A stretch of DNA of 64,000 nucleotides from a virus (IMGVR_UViG_3300015371_000024:1-64000); one strand, 5' to 3'. Counted from the first letter of the stretch, positions 35,354 to 43,046 are shown. Notes: generated from the sequence alone by a model not told the origin. A program made the numbers and translations.

Positions 35354-36106
35354 CTACCTGACCTCTGCGAACGATACGACGTCGCCGCCGGTCTGGAAGC
35401 AGACGTAGTTGAAGATGTCTTCCGGCATTCGGCAGATGCCGCCTTTCGCCCACGACGCGCCCCACGAATTCTGGATCTCCCACAGTCCGGTCTTCTTGTT
35501 GAACCAGAGCACGCAAAGCGCGTGACCGCCGAGGATCTGTCCTGTGACCTCCTCGATGACGCCGGTCTTGGGATTCGGTCGGTCGAACGAGCTCCACCAG
35601 TCGATCCCGATCTGGAGTGGCGCGGATCCCTGCCGGGAGATGTAGTCCTTCGCCACGTCAGCGTTCCGTGCCCAAAAGTACGCGCTCGAGAGATCGACAC
35701 GGACGGCGTACTCCTGGGTGGCGCGGACCGACGTCCCGAGATCTTCCCCGTGGTTGTTGTCGGAGAATTCGTCGTGGTTGCACGACCACCGGTACATGTC
35801 GGGATCGCCGTCCACCGGGATCGAGACGCGCGCGATCGCCGCAGCTGCGTCCTTGGCACCTTTCGGGTATGCCCCGAGGCACGCCGCCATCGAGAACATG
35901 GTGCAGCGGTTGGTGTTCCCCTGGTCGAGGATCGGCCCGTGCCGCGGTGCTCGGACTCGCCGCTTGAGCTCTGCGCCGCGCATGGCGCGGAGGCGGTCCT
36001 CGAGCGGGAAGTCCATGTCCGCGGGATCCGGGGCGCGGAGTCGCCCGAAGCGGCGTTCCGTCGGCAGGTCGATCCGATCGGCGACCGTGTAGACGTTAGT
36101 CAGCAT
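35354..36106 (-). CDS. Papain-like (C1 family) cysteine protease
   Basis: The 250-residue protein has all parts of a papain active site: Gln62 and Cys68 in DQGNTNRCTMFS, His195 in GGHALCVLWF and Asn213 in IQNSWGASW. Papains cleave proteins, and the Q-C-H-N order is intact, so an active enzyme is predicted. There is no signal peptide, and the first 55 residues may be a short prosegment. It sits directly upstream of the terminase genes. It could process head proteins or a host protein; which one is not visible. Confidence 0.85.
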   Translation of the reverse strand: MLTNVYTVADRIDLPTERRFGRLRAPDPADMDFPLEDRLRAMRGAELKRRVRAPRHGPILDQGNTNRCTMFSMAACLGAYPKGAKDAAAAIARVSIPVDGDPDMYRWSCNHDEFSDNNHGEDLGTSVRATQEYAVRVDLSSAYFWARNADVAKDYISRQGSAPLQIGIDWWSSFDRPNPKTGVIEEVTGQILGGHALCVLWFNKKTGLWEIQNSWGASWAKGGICRMPEDIFNYVCFQTGGDVVSFAEVR

Positions 36107-36431
36107 GGACGACTCCTTTCGAGTACAGGGGAACCCGCTTGTTCTGCGGGAGCTCTTTGTCGCCGCGGGTGACGAAGGGGCCGATGACTTCGGACTCGCG
36201 GTCCTCGGCGTCGAGCTTCCGGGAGACCTCGAGCGCCATCGCGTGCGCGCTCCACCATTCCGTCTTGCAGTGTTCGCACGTCACGCCGGCGTGGAGATGG
36301 GCTTTCTGGCCTTCGTCGCGACGGAAGGTGCGGCGGAGCATGTTCTGGCGCCGGGAGATGCGGATCGTGGTCGATCCGCAGTTCCGGCACCGGAGCGGGA
36401 CGCGGGGAGGCTGTCTGGTGGCGGTGGTCAT
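36096..36431 (-). CDS. Zinc ribbon protein
   Basis: The 111-residue protein has two Cys pairs (CRNCG at about 15-19 and CEHC at about 52-55) spaced as in a zinc ribbon. Basic residues lie between them. It probably binds nucleic acid or a protein. It overlaps the protease start by 11 nt, so the two are translationally linked. Confidence 0.65.
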   Translation of the reverse strand: MTTATRQPPRVPLRCRNCGSTTIRISRRQNMLRRTFRRDEGQKAHLHAGVTCEHCKTEWWSAHAMALEVSRKLDAEDRESEVIGPFVTRGDKELPQNKRVPLYSKGVVHAD

Positions 36432-37048
36432 TCCTCTGGTCCGTAATCGGGGGATCCTGGCTCGGCGCTCTGGTCGTCGCCGCGCTCGCGGTGCATGGCG
36501 TCGAGGCCGTTCATGATGTTGGACGCGAATTTATTGTCCGCCTCCGCCTCGGCCTTCTTCGCCGCCTCCGCCGCAGCGGCGCGTGCCTCGTATCGTTCCT
36601 GGTGCACCTTCACGACCTCGGCGAAGTAGTTCGCGATCTCGTTGGCTCGGGTGAAGCGGCGCCGGTTCTCTTCCTCGATCGCGTCCTCGTCATACGTGAT
36701 GTCGATCGCCTTGAAGTGCTTGGTCTCGATCGGGAGGGCGCCGTGCTCGTCGGCGGACTTGGCCGTGAGACCCGTCAGCCGGACGATCGTGCCCGTGACG
36801 CCGTCTACGACGATGACGCCGCTCGGGGTGACGAATTCCTTCGCCTCGCCGGTGAAGCACTGGACGTGGACGAACCGCGCGAGCGGGTGCGTGGCCTGAA
36901 GGACGCCGGGGCGCTCGTCCGGGATCGGGAGCAGATCTTCAGGGATCTCGAGCGGCTTACCGAACCGTTCGGAGATGGAACCATCGGGCTCGATCGAGTG
37001 GCGTTCCGAGTACGAGATGCCGGAGCTTGGGGCGGGATGACCGATCAT
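36428..37048 (-). CDS. Hypothetical protein with coiled-coil tail
   Basis: The 206-residue product has a beta-rich middle (VIVVDGVTGTIVRLTG) and an Ala- and Glu-rich helix at about 130-180. It overlaps both neighbours by 4 nt. No family was recognised. Confidence 0.65.
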   Translation of the reverse strand: MIGHPAPSSGISYSERHSIEPDGSISERFGKPLEIPEDLLPIPDERPGVLQATHPLARFVHVQCFTGEAKEFVTPSGVIVVDGVTGTIVRLTGLTAKSADEHGALPIETKHFKAIDITYDEDAIEEENRRRFTRANEIANYFAEVVKVHQERYEARAAAAEAAKKAEAEADNKFASNIMNGLDAMHRERGDDQSAEPGSPDYGPEE

Positions 37049-37728
37049 GGGAGGTGCTCCGCTAGGGGAAGCGTGGTGTTGTGGATGAACGTGTAATTCG
37101 GATGGCCGTACTGGTGGAAGTCCATGTGGCCCTTCAGGTAGTCGAGAATCGTCTCGAGCGCCGTCTCGGCCAGCTGCGTCTCACTCTCGTTCCGGATGGT
37201 GACGATCGCGTTCCCGCACGCGGCGAGCAATGGAAACCGCGCCTTCTGCGCGTCATTCGGGTAGCTCTTGGCTTTTAGCTCGAGATAGAGCGATCCGTAG
37301 ACGCGACCGGCGATGTACTTCGGGACCGGGACATGGTTGTCCGGTGAACCGGCCTTCATGCCTTCGGCCTTGAGGCGGGCGCCGGTGATCTGTGCCTTCC
37401 GCTGCAGCGCCTCGTCGCCGTAGTTGGCGTTGAACACCGGGATCGCGTAGACGGCGCCGAGGAATGTGGATAAGTCGGGGAAGCGTGTGATGGCGGTCGG
37501 GATCAAGTCCTGGTAGAGCTTCTTCTGCGCGCGGTGCTCGACGTTCGCCATCTCGCGGCGCGATTTCGGGCCTTTGCCGGAGACGATGTTCTGCATCTCG
37601 GCGCGCTGCTTGGCGAGATGCGCCTCCAACTGCTCGGCGGAGAGCGGCGACATGAGCGGACCCGATCGAGTGGCCTGTGCGATTTCTCGACGGGACATGG
37701 TGATGGTGTGAACGGACTTACGAGGCAC
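37045..37728 (-). CDS. VRR-NUC-like nuclease domain protein
   Basis: The C-terminal half of this 227-residue protein has SLYLELKAKSYPNDAQKARF followed by LLAACGNAIVTI and a helix to the end. The E-x-K, Q-K and G-x-A-I-V order is that of VRR-NUC domains, a branch of PD-(D/E)XK nucleases. The usual Asp before the strand is not obvious, so activity is uncertain. Helical N-terminal part unknown. Confidence 0.55.
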   Translation of the reverse strand: MPRKSVHTITMSRREIAQATRSGPLMSPLSAEQLEAHLAKQRAEMQNIVSGKGPKSRREMANVEHRAQKKLYQDLIPTAITRFPDLSTFLGAVYAIPVFNANYGDEALQRKAQITGARLKAEGMKAGSPDNHVPVPKYIAGRVYGSLYLELKAKSYPNDAQKARFPLLAACGNAIVTIRNESETQLAETALETILDYLKGHMDFHQYGHPNYTFIHNTTLPLAEHLP

Positions 37729-38114
37729 TAGACCTCCGGCATGTTGCCGTGCTGTGCACCGAGGCGCAGGAGTGCCTCGAGCGTCCTGGCAGCGGCGTCG
37801 AACTTCGTGGGTTGGCGGTATTCGAATGCTTCAGCGAGCTTGGTCAGGAGATGTGTTCTCTGGCTCGAGTCGGCCTGACGGATATAGCTGGCACCCAAGC
37901 GGATGATGCTATCAGAGTCCGGGTAATAGGCGAGGCCGGACTGGTGGTAGGGCTTCTCCGTCGGGCCGAGGTAGTTGGCGGGCGGCGTGCCCTGCTCGGC
38001 CAACCGCAGGAGGAGCTCCAAGGTCGATTGGTCGATCGATTCCTGCTCGACCTCGATCCGTCGCTCGGTGACGCGGTCGCCCTCTTCTGACCGGAATGTG
38101 ATGTCGATCCGCAC
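37728..38114 (-). CDS. Hypothetical protein, GTG start
   Basis: The 128-residue product is read from a GTG at 38114 that overlaps the upstream TAG. The N-terminus is beta-type (RIDITFRSEEGDRVTERRIE) and the rest helical. Function unknown. A longer upstream reading would cover the whole neighbour gene. Confidence 0.6.
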   Translation of the reverse strand: MRIDITFRSEEGDRVTERRIEVEQESIDQSTLELLLRLAEQGTPPANYLGPTEKPYHQSGLAYYPDSDSIIRLGASYIRQADSSQRTHLLTKLAEAFEYRQPTKFDAAARTLEALLRLGAQHGNMPEV

Positions 38115-38371
38115 TAGTCGTCCTCTGCCTGTGGCATGGTGGTGCGCGTTTTCATCCAGTAGGTCGGTCCGATCGGTGTCGGGCGCTGGAATTCCACGAA
38201 TTCGCGTTCCCGAGGCCTGTTCCGCCACGCGCGCCGGGACGTGGCCCATTTGATCTTCCACTTGTACCGGACGTCGGCGCGGCGCGCGAGCTTCCGGAGA
38301 TCTCGGATCATGGCCCGCGCACCCGCGGCGTTCGCGTCGATCAGCCCCCGCAGCCCGACGTGCTCGCTCAC
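38114..38371 (-). CDS. Small basic hypothetical protein, GTG start
   Basis: This 85-residue Arg- and Lys-rich protein is read from a GTG at 38371 that overlaps the upstream TGA (GTGA). A helix (ARAMIRDLRKLARR) and a Trp-rich basic stretch suggest nucleic acid contact. No family was recognised. Confidence 0.6.
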   Translation of the reverse strand: MSEHVGLRGLIDANAAGARAMIRDLRKLARRADVRYKWKIKWATSRRAWRNRPREREFVEFQRPTPIGPTYWMKTRTTMPQAEDD

Positions 38372-38547
38372 GACGTGGTCACCAGGAGCGCGATCGCGGT
38401 GATGAGCCCCAAGACGTAGCCACAGACGACCAACCACGCCCCTTTCGAGAGACGCAACCGGTGTGGCCGGTGGATGTCAGCGCGCCGGCGGAGCTCGGCG
38501 GTCACGTTGCGGCTGGTGACCGGTTCAACGAGATAGGGATTTGACAT
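38368..38547 (-). CDS. Small single-pass membrane protein
   Basis: A 59-residue frame runs from an ATG at 38547 to a TGA at 38368. It fills an otherwise empty gap and couples to the next gene. It has a basic middle and one hydrophobic helix (WLVVCGYVLGLITAIALLV) near the C-terminus. Confidence 0.65.
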   Translation of the reverse strand: MSNPYLVEPVTSRNVTAELRRRADIHRPHRLRLSKGAWLVVCGYVLGLITAIALLVTTS

Positions 38548-38926
38548 CGCTTCTGAACCTCGGTGGCGGGTGATTGGTGGTGCGCGGCGGCTCTGGTGCC
38601 GTCAGCACGGAGAAAGCGGCTTCGTGCGCGTTGTAGTACGCGCTCGAGAGGACGATCGAGAGGCCGCGGCTCGGGATGTAGAGCTCAATGGCGAGCCCGG
38701 ACTCCAGCAGCTGCAGCATGGTCAGGCGGTGGACGTGGGCATTGAGCGGTTCGTGGGCGCCGGGGCTTCGGAGCAGGTACCAGGCGCCTTTCTTCTGCCG
38801 ACCGAAGGCGCGCTGCTCTTCGGCCACCCATCCGGCATTGAGCTTCCCGAGCACGCGCTCGGCTCGACGCGAGATGTGGTGACCTGACGCCTTGTGGTCC
38901 TCCGGAATCCAGTTGATACCGCTCAT
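38525..38926 (-). CDS. Hypothetical protein
   Basis: From the ATG at 38926 (overlapping the upstream stop) this 133-residue protein has a mixed N-terminus (ISRRAERVLGKLNAGW), a middle beta region and a Pro- and Arg-rich tail. No family was recognised. Confidence 0.6.
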   Translation of the reverse strand: MSGINWIPEDHKASGHHISRRAERVLGKLNAGWVAEEQRAFGRQKKGAWYLLRSPGAHEPLNAHVHRLTMLQLLESGLAIELYIPSRGLSIVLSSAYYNAHEAAFSVLTAPEPPRTTNHPPPRFRSDVKSLSR

Positions 38927-39519
38927 ATGTCCAAGACGACGTCCAGGGGGAGTGACGGCACCCAACTGCCGCCGGTGTTCAAGTACGGTTTGGCACGCAG
39001 GTGGTCGGCCACCGCGGCTCGGCGGATCTGTTCCTTGTCGCGCCCGAAGAACGCTCGCTTACAGATCCCGCACTCGTTCGGGATGCCGGTGACGTCGAAC
39101 GCGCCCGCAGCGTTCCCGGCTCGCCGCTCGGAGACGACCACGTCCACCGGCAGCGAGCACTCGTAGACCGGTTGCACCTTCCGGTCGTGCGCCGCTAGCC
39201 CCAGGAGCGCGAGATCATACGTCTTCCGGTGCTGCTCTTGGATCGCCTGTGGCGTGAAGTGGTGGACCACGACGCGGTGCGTGGTGACATAGGCGCCCGC
39301 TCGCTGCCAGTCCTGCTCCTCCGGATCCTCCGGCCCGTCCGACATGCCACCATACCCCGCGCTCCAGGATGCCCACAGTCGGTGAATCTCGTCCAGGATC
39401 CGGTCCGCTTCCCCCGGCTTGCCGGTCGGACCCCCCCAGATCCCGCCACCCTGCCAGGTGTCGTCGTCCGGACCCCCGCCGTACCAGATCCCGCCGTCGC
39501 CCCGCCAGATATCGCTCAT
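38923..39519 (-). CDS. First gene of the leftward operon, Cys-containing hypothetical protein
   Basis: The 198-residue product opens with a Gly- and Trp-rich segment (WRGDGGIWYGGG) and ends with a Cys pair, NECGICKRAFFGRDKEQ, followed by a His-containing helix. That end resembles a small zinc finger. It is the most upstream leftward gene, facing the control region, so its promoter should lie at 39520-40000. Confidence 0.65.
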   Translation of the reverse strand: MSDIWRGDGGIWYGGGPDDDTWQGGGIWGGPTGKPGEADRILDEIHRLWASWSAGYGGMSDGPEDPEEQDWQRAGAYVTTHRVVVHHFTPQAIQEQHRKTYDLALLGLAAHDRKVQPVYECSLPVDVVVSERRAGNAAGAFDVTGIPNECGICKRAFFGRDKEQIRRAAVADHLRAKPYLNTGGSWVPSLPLDVVLDI

Positions 39520-39619
39520 ACGATGCAGACTACACCGACGTTGCAGCCACGTCAAGCCACGATGCAGACGCCCCGCAACGATCCCGGCTCCAGATGACTT
39601 CCACCCCCTTTCCCACCCT

Positions 39620-39632
39620 GTCACCCATTACA
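39620..39632 (-). promoter_or_regulatory. Exact copy of the origin iteron core TGTAATGGGTGAC
   Basis: The minus strand reads TGTAATGGGTGAC, identical over 13 bases to the direct repeats at 55441, 55537 and 55552. It lies about 100 bp upstream of the first leftward gene. Confidence 0.6.
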
Positions 39633-39814
39633 AACGCCCTTTAGCCGGTTATTCCCCACAATTCCCCCTCTCGAGCCGGGAATATCCGCATCTAACCCCG
39701 CCTCAGTAACGGTTACAGACACCAGTCACCCCCTCCCGAGCCATTCTTGATCCATTTCTTTACAGCACCAGGGTCTTACCATCCCCTCCCCCTGCTGTCG
39801 CGCGAGCGCAGCAC

Positions 39815-39832
39815 TGTTGCATTCGCGCAACA
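39815..39832. promoter_or_regulatory. TGTTGC...GCAACA inverted repeat
   Basis: TGTTGCATTCGCGCAACA has 6-bp inverted arms and shares its left half with the palindrome core at 24369. On the minus strand it reads GTGTTGC, as in the gap before the scaffold gene. Confidence 0.45.
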
Positions 39833-40063
39833 CTCGACTGTGGCGCGAGTTACACAAGCGAGTACTTACATGTCGCGTGAGCTCGACACTTGTGTCGCGA
39901 GCTCGCCACAGCTGTGGGACTCGAGCAACAGGTCATCCGAGTGCACATGGTCTCGCGCTCCCCGCATCCGAGCACAGAGCCGAGTGTAGCATGAGCGCAA
40001 CAGAGCTGTGTACGTTAGGCCACATGGCTAAGGTGTTGGTATTATTGGCGATAGGCGAAAAGT

Positions 40064-40096
40064 GTCAGGAAAGGCCGGGGAGTATGGTGCGATAAA
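40064..40096 (+). promoter_or_regulatory. Promoter-like element, copy 1 (GTCAGGAA-N17-GCGATAAA)
   Basis: The two boxes are identical in copies 1-3 and the spacer is exactly 17 nt in all four. This copy lies 82 bp upstream of the first rightward gene and lacks the downstream leader shared by the other three. Confidence 0.65.
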
Positions 40097-40177
40097 GTGC
40101 GTCTCGCGATACTTGTCACCCGTGAATGGCGCGCAATGACGCGCGAGTAGTCGGACCTTAGCTAGATAGGTGGGACA

Positions 40178-40372
40178 ATGGCTCGTACGGTAACGGTGAC
40201 GTTGGACCTAGGGAATGAAGCGATGGCGACGTCTAGTGACGTTGCTCAGATGCTGACCTATGTCGCGGGCATGGTCACGGAAGGAAGGCTGGACGTGACG
40301 GCAGATGACTCGCTGCGGTTACGGGACCGCAACGGGAATGCGGTCGGGTTTGCGCGAGTCGGAGGGCGCTAA
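40178..40372 (+). CDS. Small hypothetical early protein
   Basis: The first rightward gene encodes 64 residues with a beta-type N-terminus (ARTVTVTLDLGNE) and a helix. ATAGGTGGG precedes the ATG. Function unknown. Confidence 0.65.
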   Translation: MARTVTVTLDLGNEAMATSSDVAQMLTYVAGMVTEGRLDVTADDSLRLRDRNGNAVGFARVGGR

Positions 40373-40374
40373 CG

Positions 40375-40602
40375 ATGATCCGCTATCGTGTAGTCGTGAC
40401 ATGGTCCGACGGATGTCAGGATGTTGAGGTTGGCACAGCATCGGACCTGCAGGTTGCTAGGCGTGACGTTGCGCTGGCAATGGCGGAAGTGCACGCCATA
40501 GCTCGGGTGTCGGGCGGTACGATCCGGACCGTCAAGACCTTCTACTACGAAAACTTCGTGTCAGGTACGACTTGCCTTGAAACTGCTAACTCGGGGAATT
40601 GA
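40375..40602 (+). CDS. Small hypothetical early protein
   Basis: This 75-residue protein follows after 2 nt. It begins with a strand (IRYRVVVTWSDGC) and has an Ala-rich helix. It contains two Cys residues. No family was recognised. Confidence 0.65.
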   Translation: MIRYRVVVTWSDGCQDVEVGTASDLQVARRDVALAMAEVHAIARVSGGTIRTVKTFYYENFVSGTTCLETANSGN

Positions 40603-40605
40603 TCC

Positions 40606-41121
40606 ATGATTACGCAAGCAATGCGGGACCAATGGATGGCGACAGTATGTGCACCCGTAGTCGCACCCGTGGCGACGGATCCGAGTCCGGACTCTGCAGA
40701 GTGGACGGCTCTAGAGTCCGAGTGCGAACGTCGGACAAATGGACTCTACTACGCCAAGGGCAATCAAGGTGCGCCATCGTACCGCAAGCGTGCACACCCG
40801 CAAAGCTACGGCTCTGACTTGCCGCTATGGTCCGAGTCCGAGTCCGACGGTTGGACGGTCAAGCTTTCGAAGGCCGAAAAGTCCGAGTTAGCCAAGCGTC
40901 AAATCTGTCTCATCATGCCGCGCGATGAGTCCGACGCCATCACGCGGTCCGTCAATTCGTGCGGCGAATACGCAATCATCACCGCACATGAAAAGCCTAA
41001 CCTTTCGGTCACGAAAGAAACCAAGCGTCGGCTCGCGAGTCTCATCGCCAAAGTCGGCAAGCGTCGGGAATCGGTCCGGACTCGAGCGTCCGAGTTGTCC
41101 CTACTGCTGACGGAAGTCTAA
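40606..41121 (+). CDS. Hypothetical early protein
   Basis: The 171-residue product has a Ser- and Glu-rich middle (LPLWSESESDGW) coded by repeated GTCCGAGTCCG strings, and a basic helical C-terminus. It is followed by a 26-bp palindrome. Function unknown. Confidence 0.65.
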   Translation: MITQAMRDQWMATVCAPVVAPVATDPSPDSAEWTALESECERRTNGLYYAKGNQGAPSYRKRAHPQSYGSDLPLWSESESDGWTVKLSKAEKSELAKRQICLIMPRDESDAITRSVNSCGEYAIITAHEKPNLSVTKETKRRLASLIAKVGKRRESVRTRASELSLLLTEV

Positions 41122-41135
41122 GACACTCGCACAAT

Positions 41136-41161
41136 GGCCGGACTCGGATCCGAGTCCGGCC
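41136..41161. repeat. 26-bp perfect palindrome centred on GGATCC
   Basis: The arms are GGCCGGACTCGGA and its complement. It lies between the stop at 41121 and the next leader. As RNA it would form a very stable hairpin; no T tract follows. Confidence 0.8.
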
Positions 41162-41187
41162 TAACCTACTCGCCAAAGGTGCACGCC

Positions 41188-41661
41188 ATGAAAAAGATTG
41201 ATGCGAAGGTCCGACGGTCACGGTACGGGTATCGGTTGGTCCGGGAATCGGACTCGGGTTGCGTATCGTGGGAATCGAAGCGCCCGACGCGTTGTCCGTC
41301 GGATGTCCGTGACATCATGGCGCCGTTAGCGGCAATCGAGCCGACGGAAGTATTCTGGGTACTGTGCCTTGACGCACAGCACAGAGTCGCGAGCGATGGC
41401 GTGCAAGTCATCACGCGTGGGATACTCAACTCGTCACTAGTGCACCCGCGTGAAGTCTTTCGCGAAGCTATCCTGCGGAATGCCGCCGCGATTGTGCTGT
41501 GCCACAATCATCCGTCAGGGGATCCGACGCCATCAGCCGATGATAGAGTGGTCACGGAACAATTAGCAGCGGCGGGCCGATTGCTGGACATTCCCGTCCA
41601 TGACCATGTGATCATTGCGGGCCATCGCTATACGTCCTTCGCAGAGTCCGGACTACTCTAG
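41188..41661 (+). CDS. RadC-like JAB/MPN domain protein
   Basis: The 157-residue protein has the JAMM zinc motif H106-x-H108-x7-S116-x2-D119 (CHNHPSGDPTPSADD), and Glu54 in the expected upstream strand. The flanks (GILNSSLVHPREVFREAIL, HDHVIIAG) are those of RadC-family proteins. Family members occur on many phages and mobile elements, and their activity is not settled. The ATG at 41188 follows the repeated CGCCAAAGGTG leader. A reading from 41134 would place the start in the palindrome. Confidence 0.85.
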   Translation: MKKIDAKVRRSRYGYRLVRESDSGCVSWESKRPTRCPSDVRDIMAPLAAIEPTEVFWVLCLDAQHRVASDGVQVITRGILNSSLVHPREVFREAILRNAAAIVLCHNHPSGDPTPSADDRVVTEQLAAAGRLLDIPVHDHVIIAGHRYTSFAESGLL

Positions 41662-41669
41662 TCCGGACT
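41645..41669. repeat. Paired AGTCCGGACT repeats at the gene end
   Basis: Two copies of the self-complementary decamer, 5 nt apart, span the TAG stop of the RadC-like gene. They can pair as a hairpin. Confidence 0.65.
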
Positions 41670-41701
41670 ACCTAACTAACCTCTCGCCAAAGGTGCACGC
41701 C

Positions 41702-42025
41702 ATGTCGCAACTCACGCACGCAAGCCTGAATGTCTTTCTCCGCTCGGAAGGTTGGCACGTTGTCGGTACCGGTGGCGGCAATGAAGCCTGGGAAAAGTCC
41801 GTCGGATCCGACGGCCACTATCTATGGCTCACAGATGACGATGGACTCTCGCTTCCCGATACGGTCAATTCTCGCGCATTGCTCGGACTCTATAACCGCG
41901 ATGGCGAGTGCCTTGGAGATGTCCGAGACTTCGATACGGTCACGGGTGCGTGCATTGCCGCCGATGAGATTGTCCGGCAATTCGCGCGCATAGGTCCGAG
42001 CTCGGATCCTGGCTCGAGATTCTAA
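41702..42025 (+). CDS. Hypothetical early protein, paralogue of the gene at 43047
   Basis: The 107-residue product shares long identical stretches with the protein at 43047 (GWHVVGTGGGNEAWEKSVGS, DDDGLSLPD, LLGLYNRDGE). The start follows the CGCCAAAGGTG leader. The fold looks alpha/beta. Function unknown. Confidence 0.75.
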   Translation: MSQLTHASLNVFLRSEGWHVVGTGGGNEAWEKSVGSDGHYLWLTDDDGLSLPDTVNSRALLGLYNRDGECLGDVRDFDTVTGACIAADEIVRQFARIGPSSDPGSRF

Positions 42026-42029
42026 TCTT

Positions 42030-42062
42030 GTCAGGAAGTGTCACTAGCTATTGCGCGATAAA
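42030..42062 (+). promoter_or_regulatory. Promoter-like element, copy 2
   Basis: GTCAGGAA and GCGATAAA are separated by 17 nt. Downstream, CACGCAACG(T/C)AGTTA and the CTCGCCAAGGTG leader are shared with copies 3 and 4. It precedes the GP88-like gene. Confidence 0.7.
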
Positions 42063-42121
42063 GTCACCGAACGTAAATAGAGTCACGCAACGTAGTTAAC
42101 CTCTCGCCAAGGTGTCACGCC

Positions 42122-42733
42122 ATGAAACGCCAGGTTTCCGAGTTAGATACGGCCATTACTCGCACGATAGCCAACGCGATGGGATTGTCCATCGTTGAAG
42201 TCCGGGACGATGGCACTAGCATCGCCGTTCCGTCCACTCGGAAGCGTCGGAAGCGTCACGCACAGCGATTCCCGAAAGTCGCCTGTCGCAAGCGCATTGC
42301 GGGCCGCCAGGATATCACGCTAAGCCAACCGGCCAAAATGCCATGCTACGGTTGGTCGCTAACAGCTGGCGCGGCATGTCCGGCAAGCAAGCTGACGGTC
42401 AAAATGTACGGTGACGCTGCCGTTTGCTCGCACTGCTATGCCGACGGCGTCGGTAACTATGGGTTCCCGAACGTCCGAAAGGCACTCGCAACGCGTATGG
42501 CGTTCGTTCGTGAGTCCCTCACGAAAGACAACGGGGACACGTTCGTGGCGACGATGGTCGATATGATCATTCGCGCCGTCAAGGTCACCGGACCCTATTT
42601 CCGGATCCATGATAGCGGTGACTTTTTCCACCCGCTCTATGTCGATTGCTGGCGCCGTATCGCACTCGCACTTCCCACCGTCCAATTTTGGGCACCGACG
42701 CGCGAGTATCTACGGCCCATGATGCTGCCATAG
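42122..42733 (+). CDS. GP88-like protein, cut by an in-frame TAG
   Basis: The 203-residue product has the Cys-rich signatures of phage GP88-type proteins: PCYGWSLTAGAACPAS, VCSHCYADGVGNYG, FRIHDSGDFF and VQFWAPTREY. It stops at a TAG at 42731, yet the same frame then continues with matching family features. Either the gene is a fresh nonsense mutant, or the TAG is read through, or the base is an error. Function of the family is not firmly known. Confidence 0.7.
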   Translation: MKRQVSELDTAITRTIANAMGLSIVEVRDDGTSIAVPSTRKRRKRHAQRFPKVACRKRIAGRQDITLSQPAKMPCYGWSLTAGAACPASKLTVKMYGDAAVCSHCYADGVGNYGFPNVRKALATRMAFVRESLTKDNGDTFVATMVDMIIRAVKVTGPYFRIHDSGDFFHPLYVDCWRRIALALPTVQFWAPTREYLRPMMLP

Positions 42734-42970
42734 CTCCGAGCACTAGCAGCATTGCCCAACGTCAGCATTCGTCCGAGTGGCGCACAGATCGATGGACTCG
42801 CGCCCGTTGTGGAAGGTCTTGCCGCCGGATCCGCGGTCCAACGCAAAGGCTTGCCAGTCATGACGGACAACGTATGTCCGGCCACGGAAGGGGCGCCATC
42901 GTGCGAGTCGCACGGGTGCCGCAAATGTTGGGATGCTAAGTCCGAGTCCGTGACCTATCGGTTGCACTAA
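42734..42970 (+). other. In-frame continuation of the GP88-like gene after the TAG
   Basis: The same frame stays open for 78 more codons, with NVSIRPSGAQIDG, VCPAT and a final Cys pair HGCRKCWDAKSESV, ending in TAA. The Cys-rich end is what the family would be expected to have. Confidence 0.65.
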
Positions 42971-42978
42971 CTCTCTCG

Positions 42979-43006
42979 GGTCCGGACTCGGATCCGAGTC
43001 CGGACC
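42979..43006. repeat. 28-bp perfect palindrome centred on GGATCC
   Basis: The arms are GGTCCGGACTCGGA and its complement. It follows the TAA that ends the GP88-like frame and precedes the next leader. Confidence 0.8.
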
Positions 43007-43046
43007 ACCTATCACAGTTTCCTAACCTCTAGCCAAGGTGATGACC

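Larger units (their letters stand above)
39520..40177. promoter_or_regulatory. Divergent control region without genes
   Basis: These 658 bp separate the leftward and rightward arms. They hold an exact minus-strand copy of the origin iteron (39620-39632), an inverted repeat GTAAC-G-GTTAC at 39706-39716, a TGTTGC/GCAACA inverted repeat at 39815-39832, a CGACAC-TT-GTGTCG hairpin near 39883 and the first promoter-like element at 40064-40096. The left part is strikingly rich in C and T on the plus strand. I see no convincing gene. Confidence 0.6.

Noticed and set aside
42731-42733. Genome-wide reassignment of TAG
   Set aside because: TAG is the proper stop of the terminase small subunit, the tape measure and the RadC-like genes, so it is not reassigned in general.
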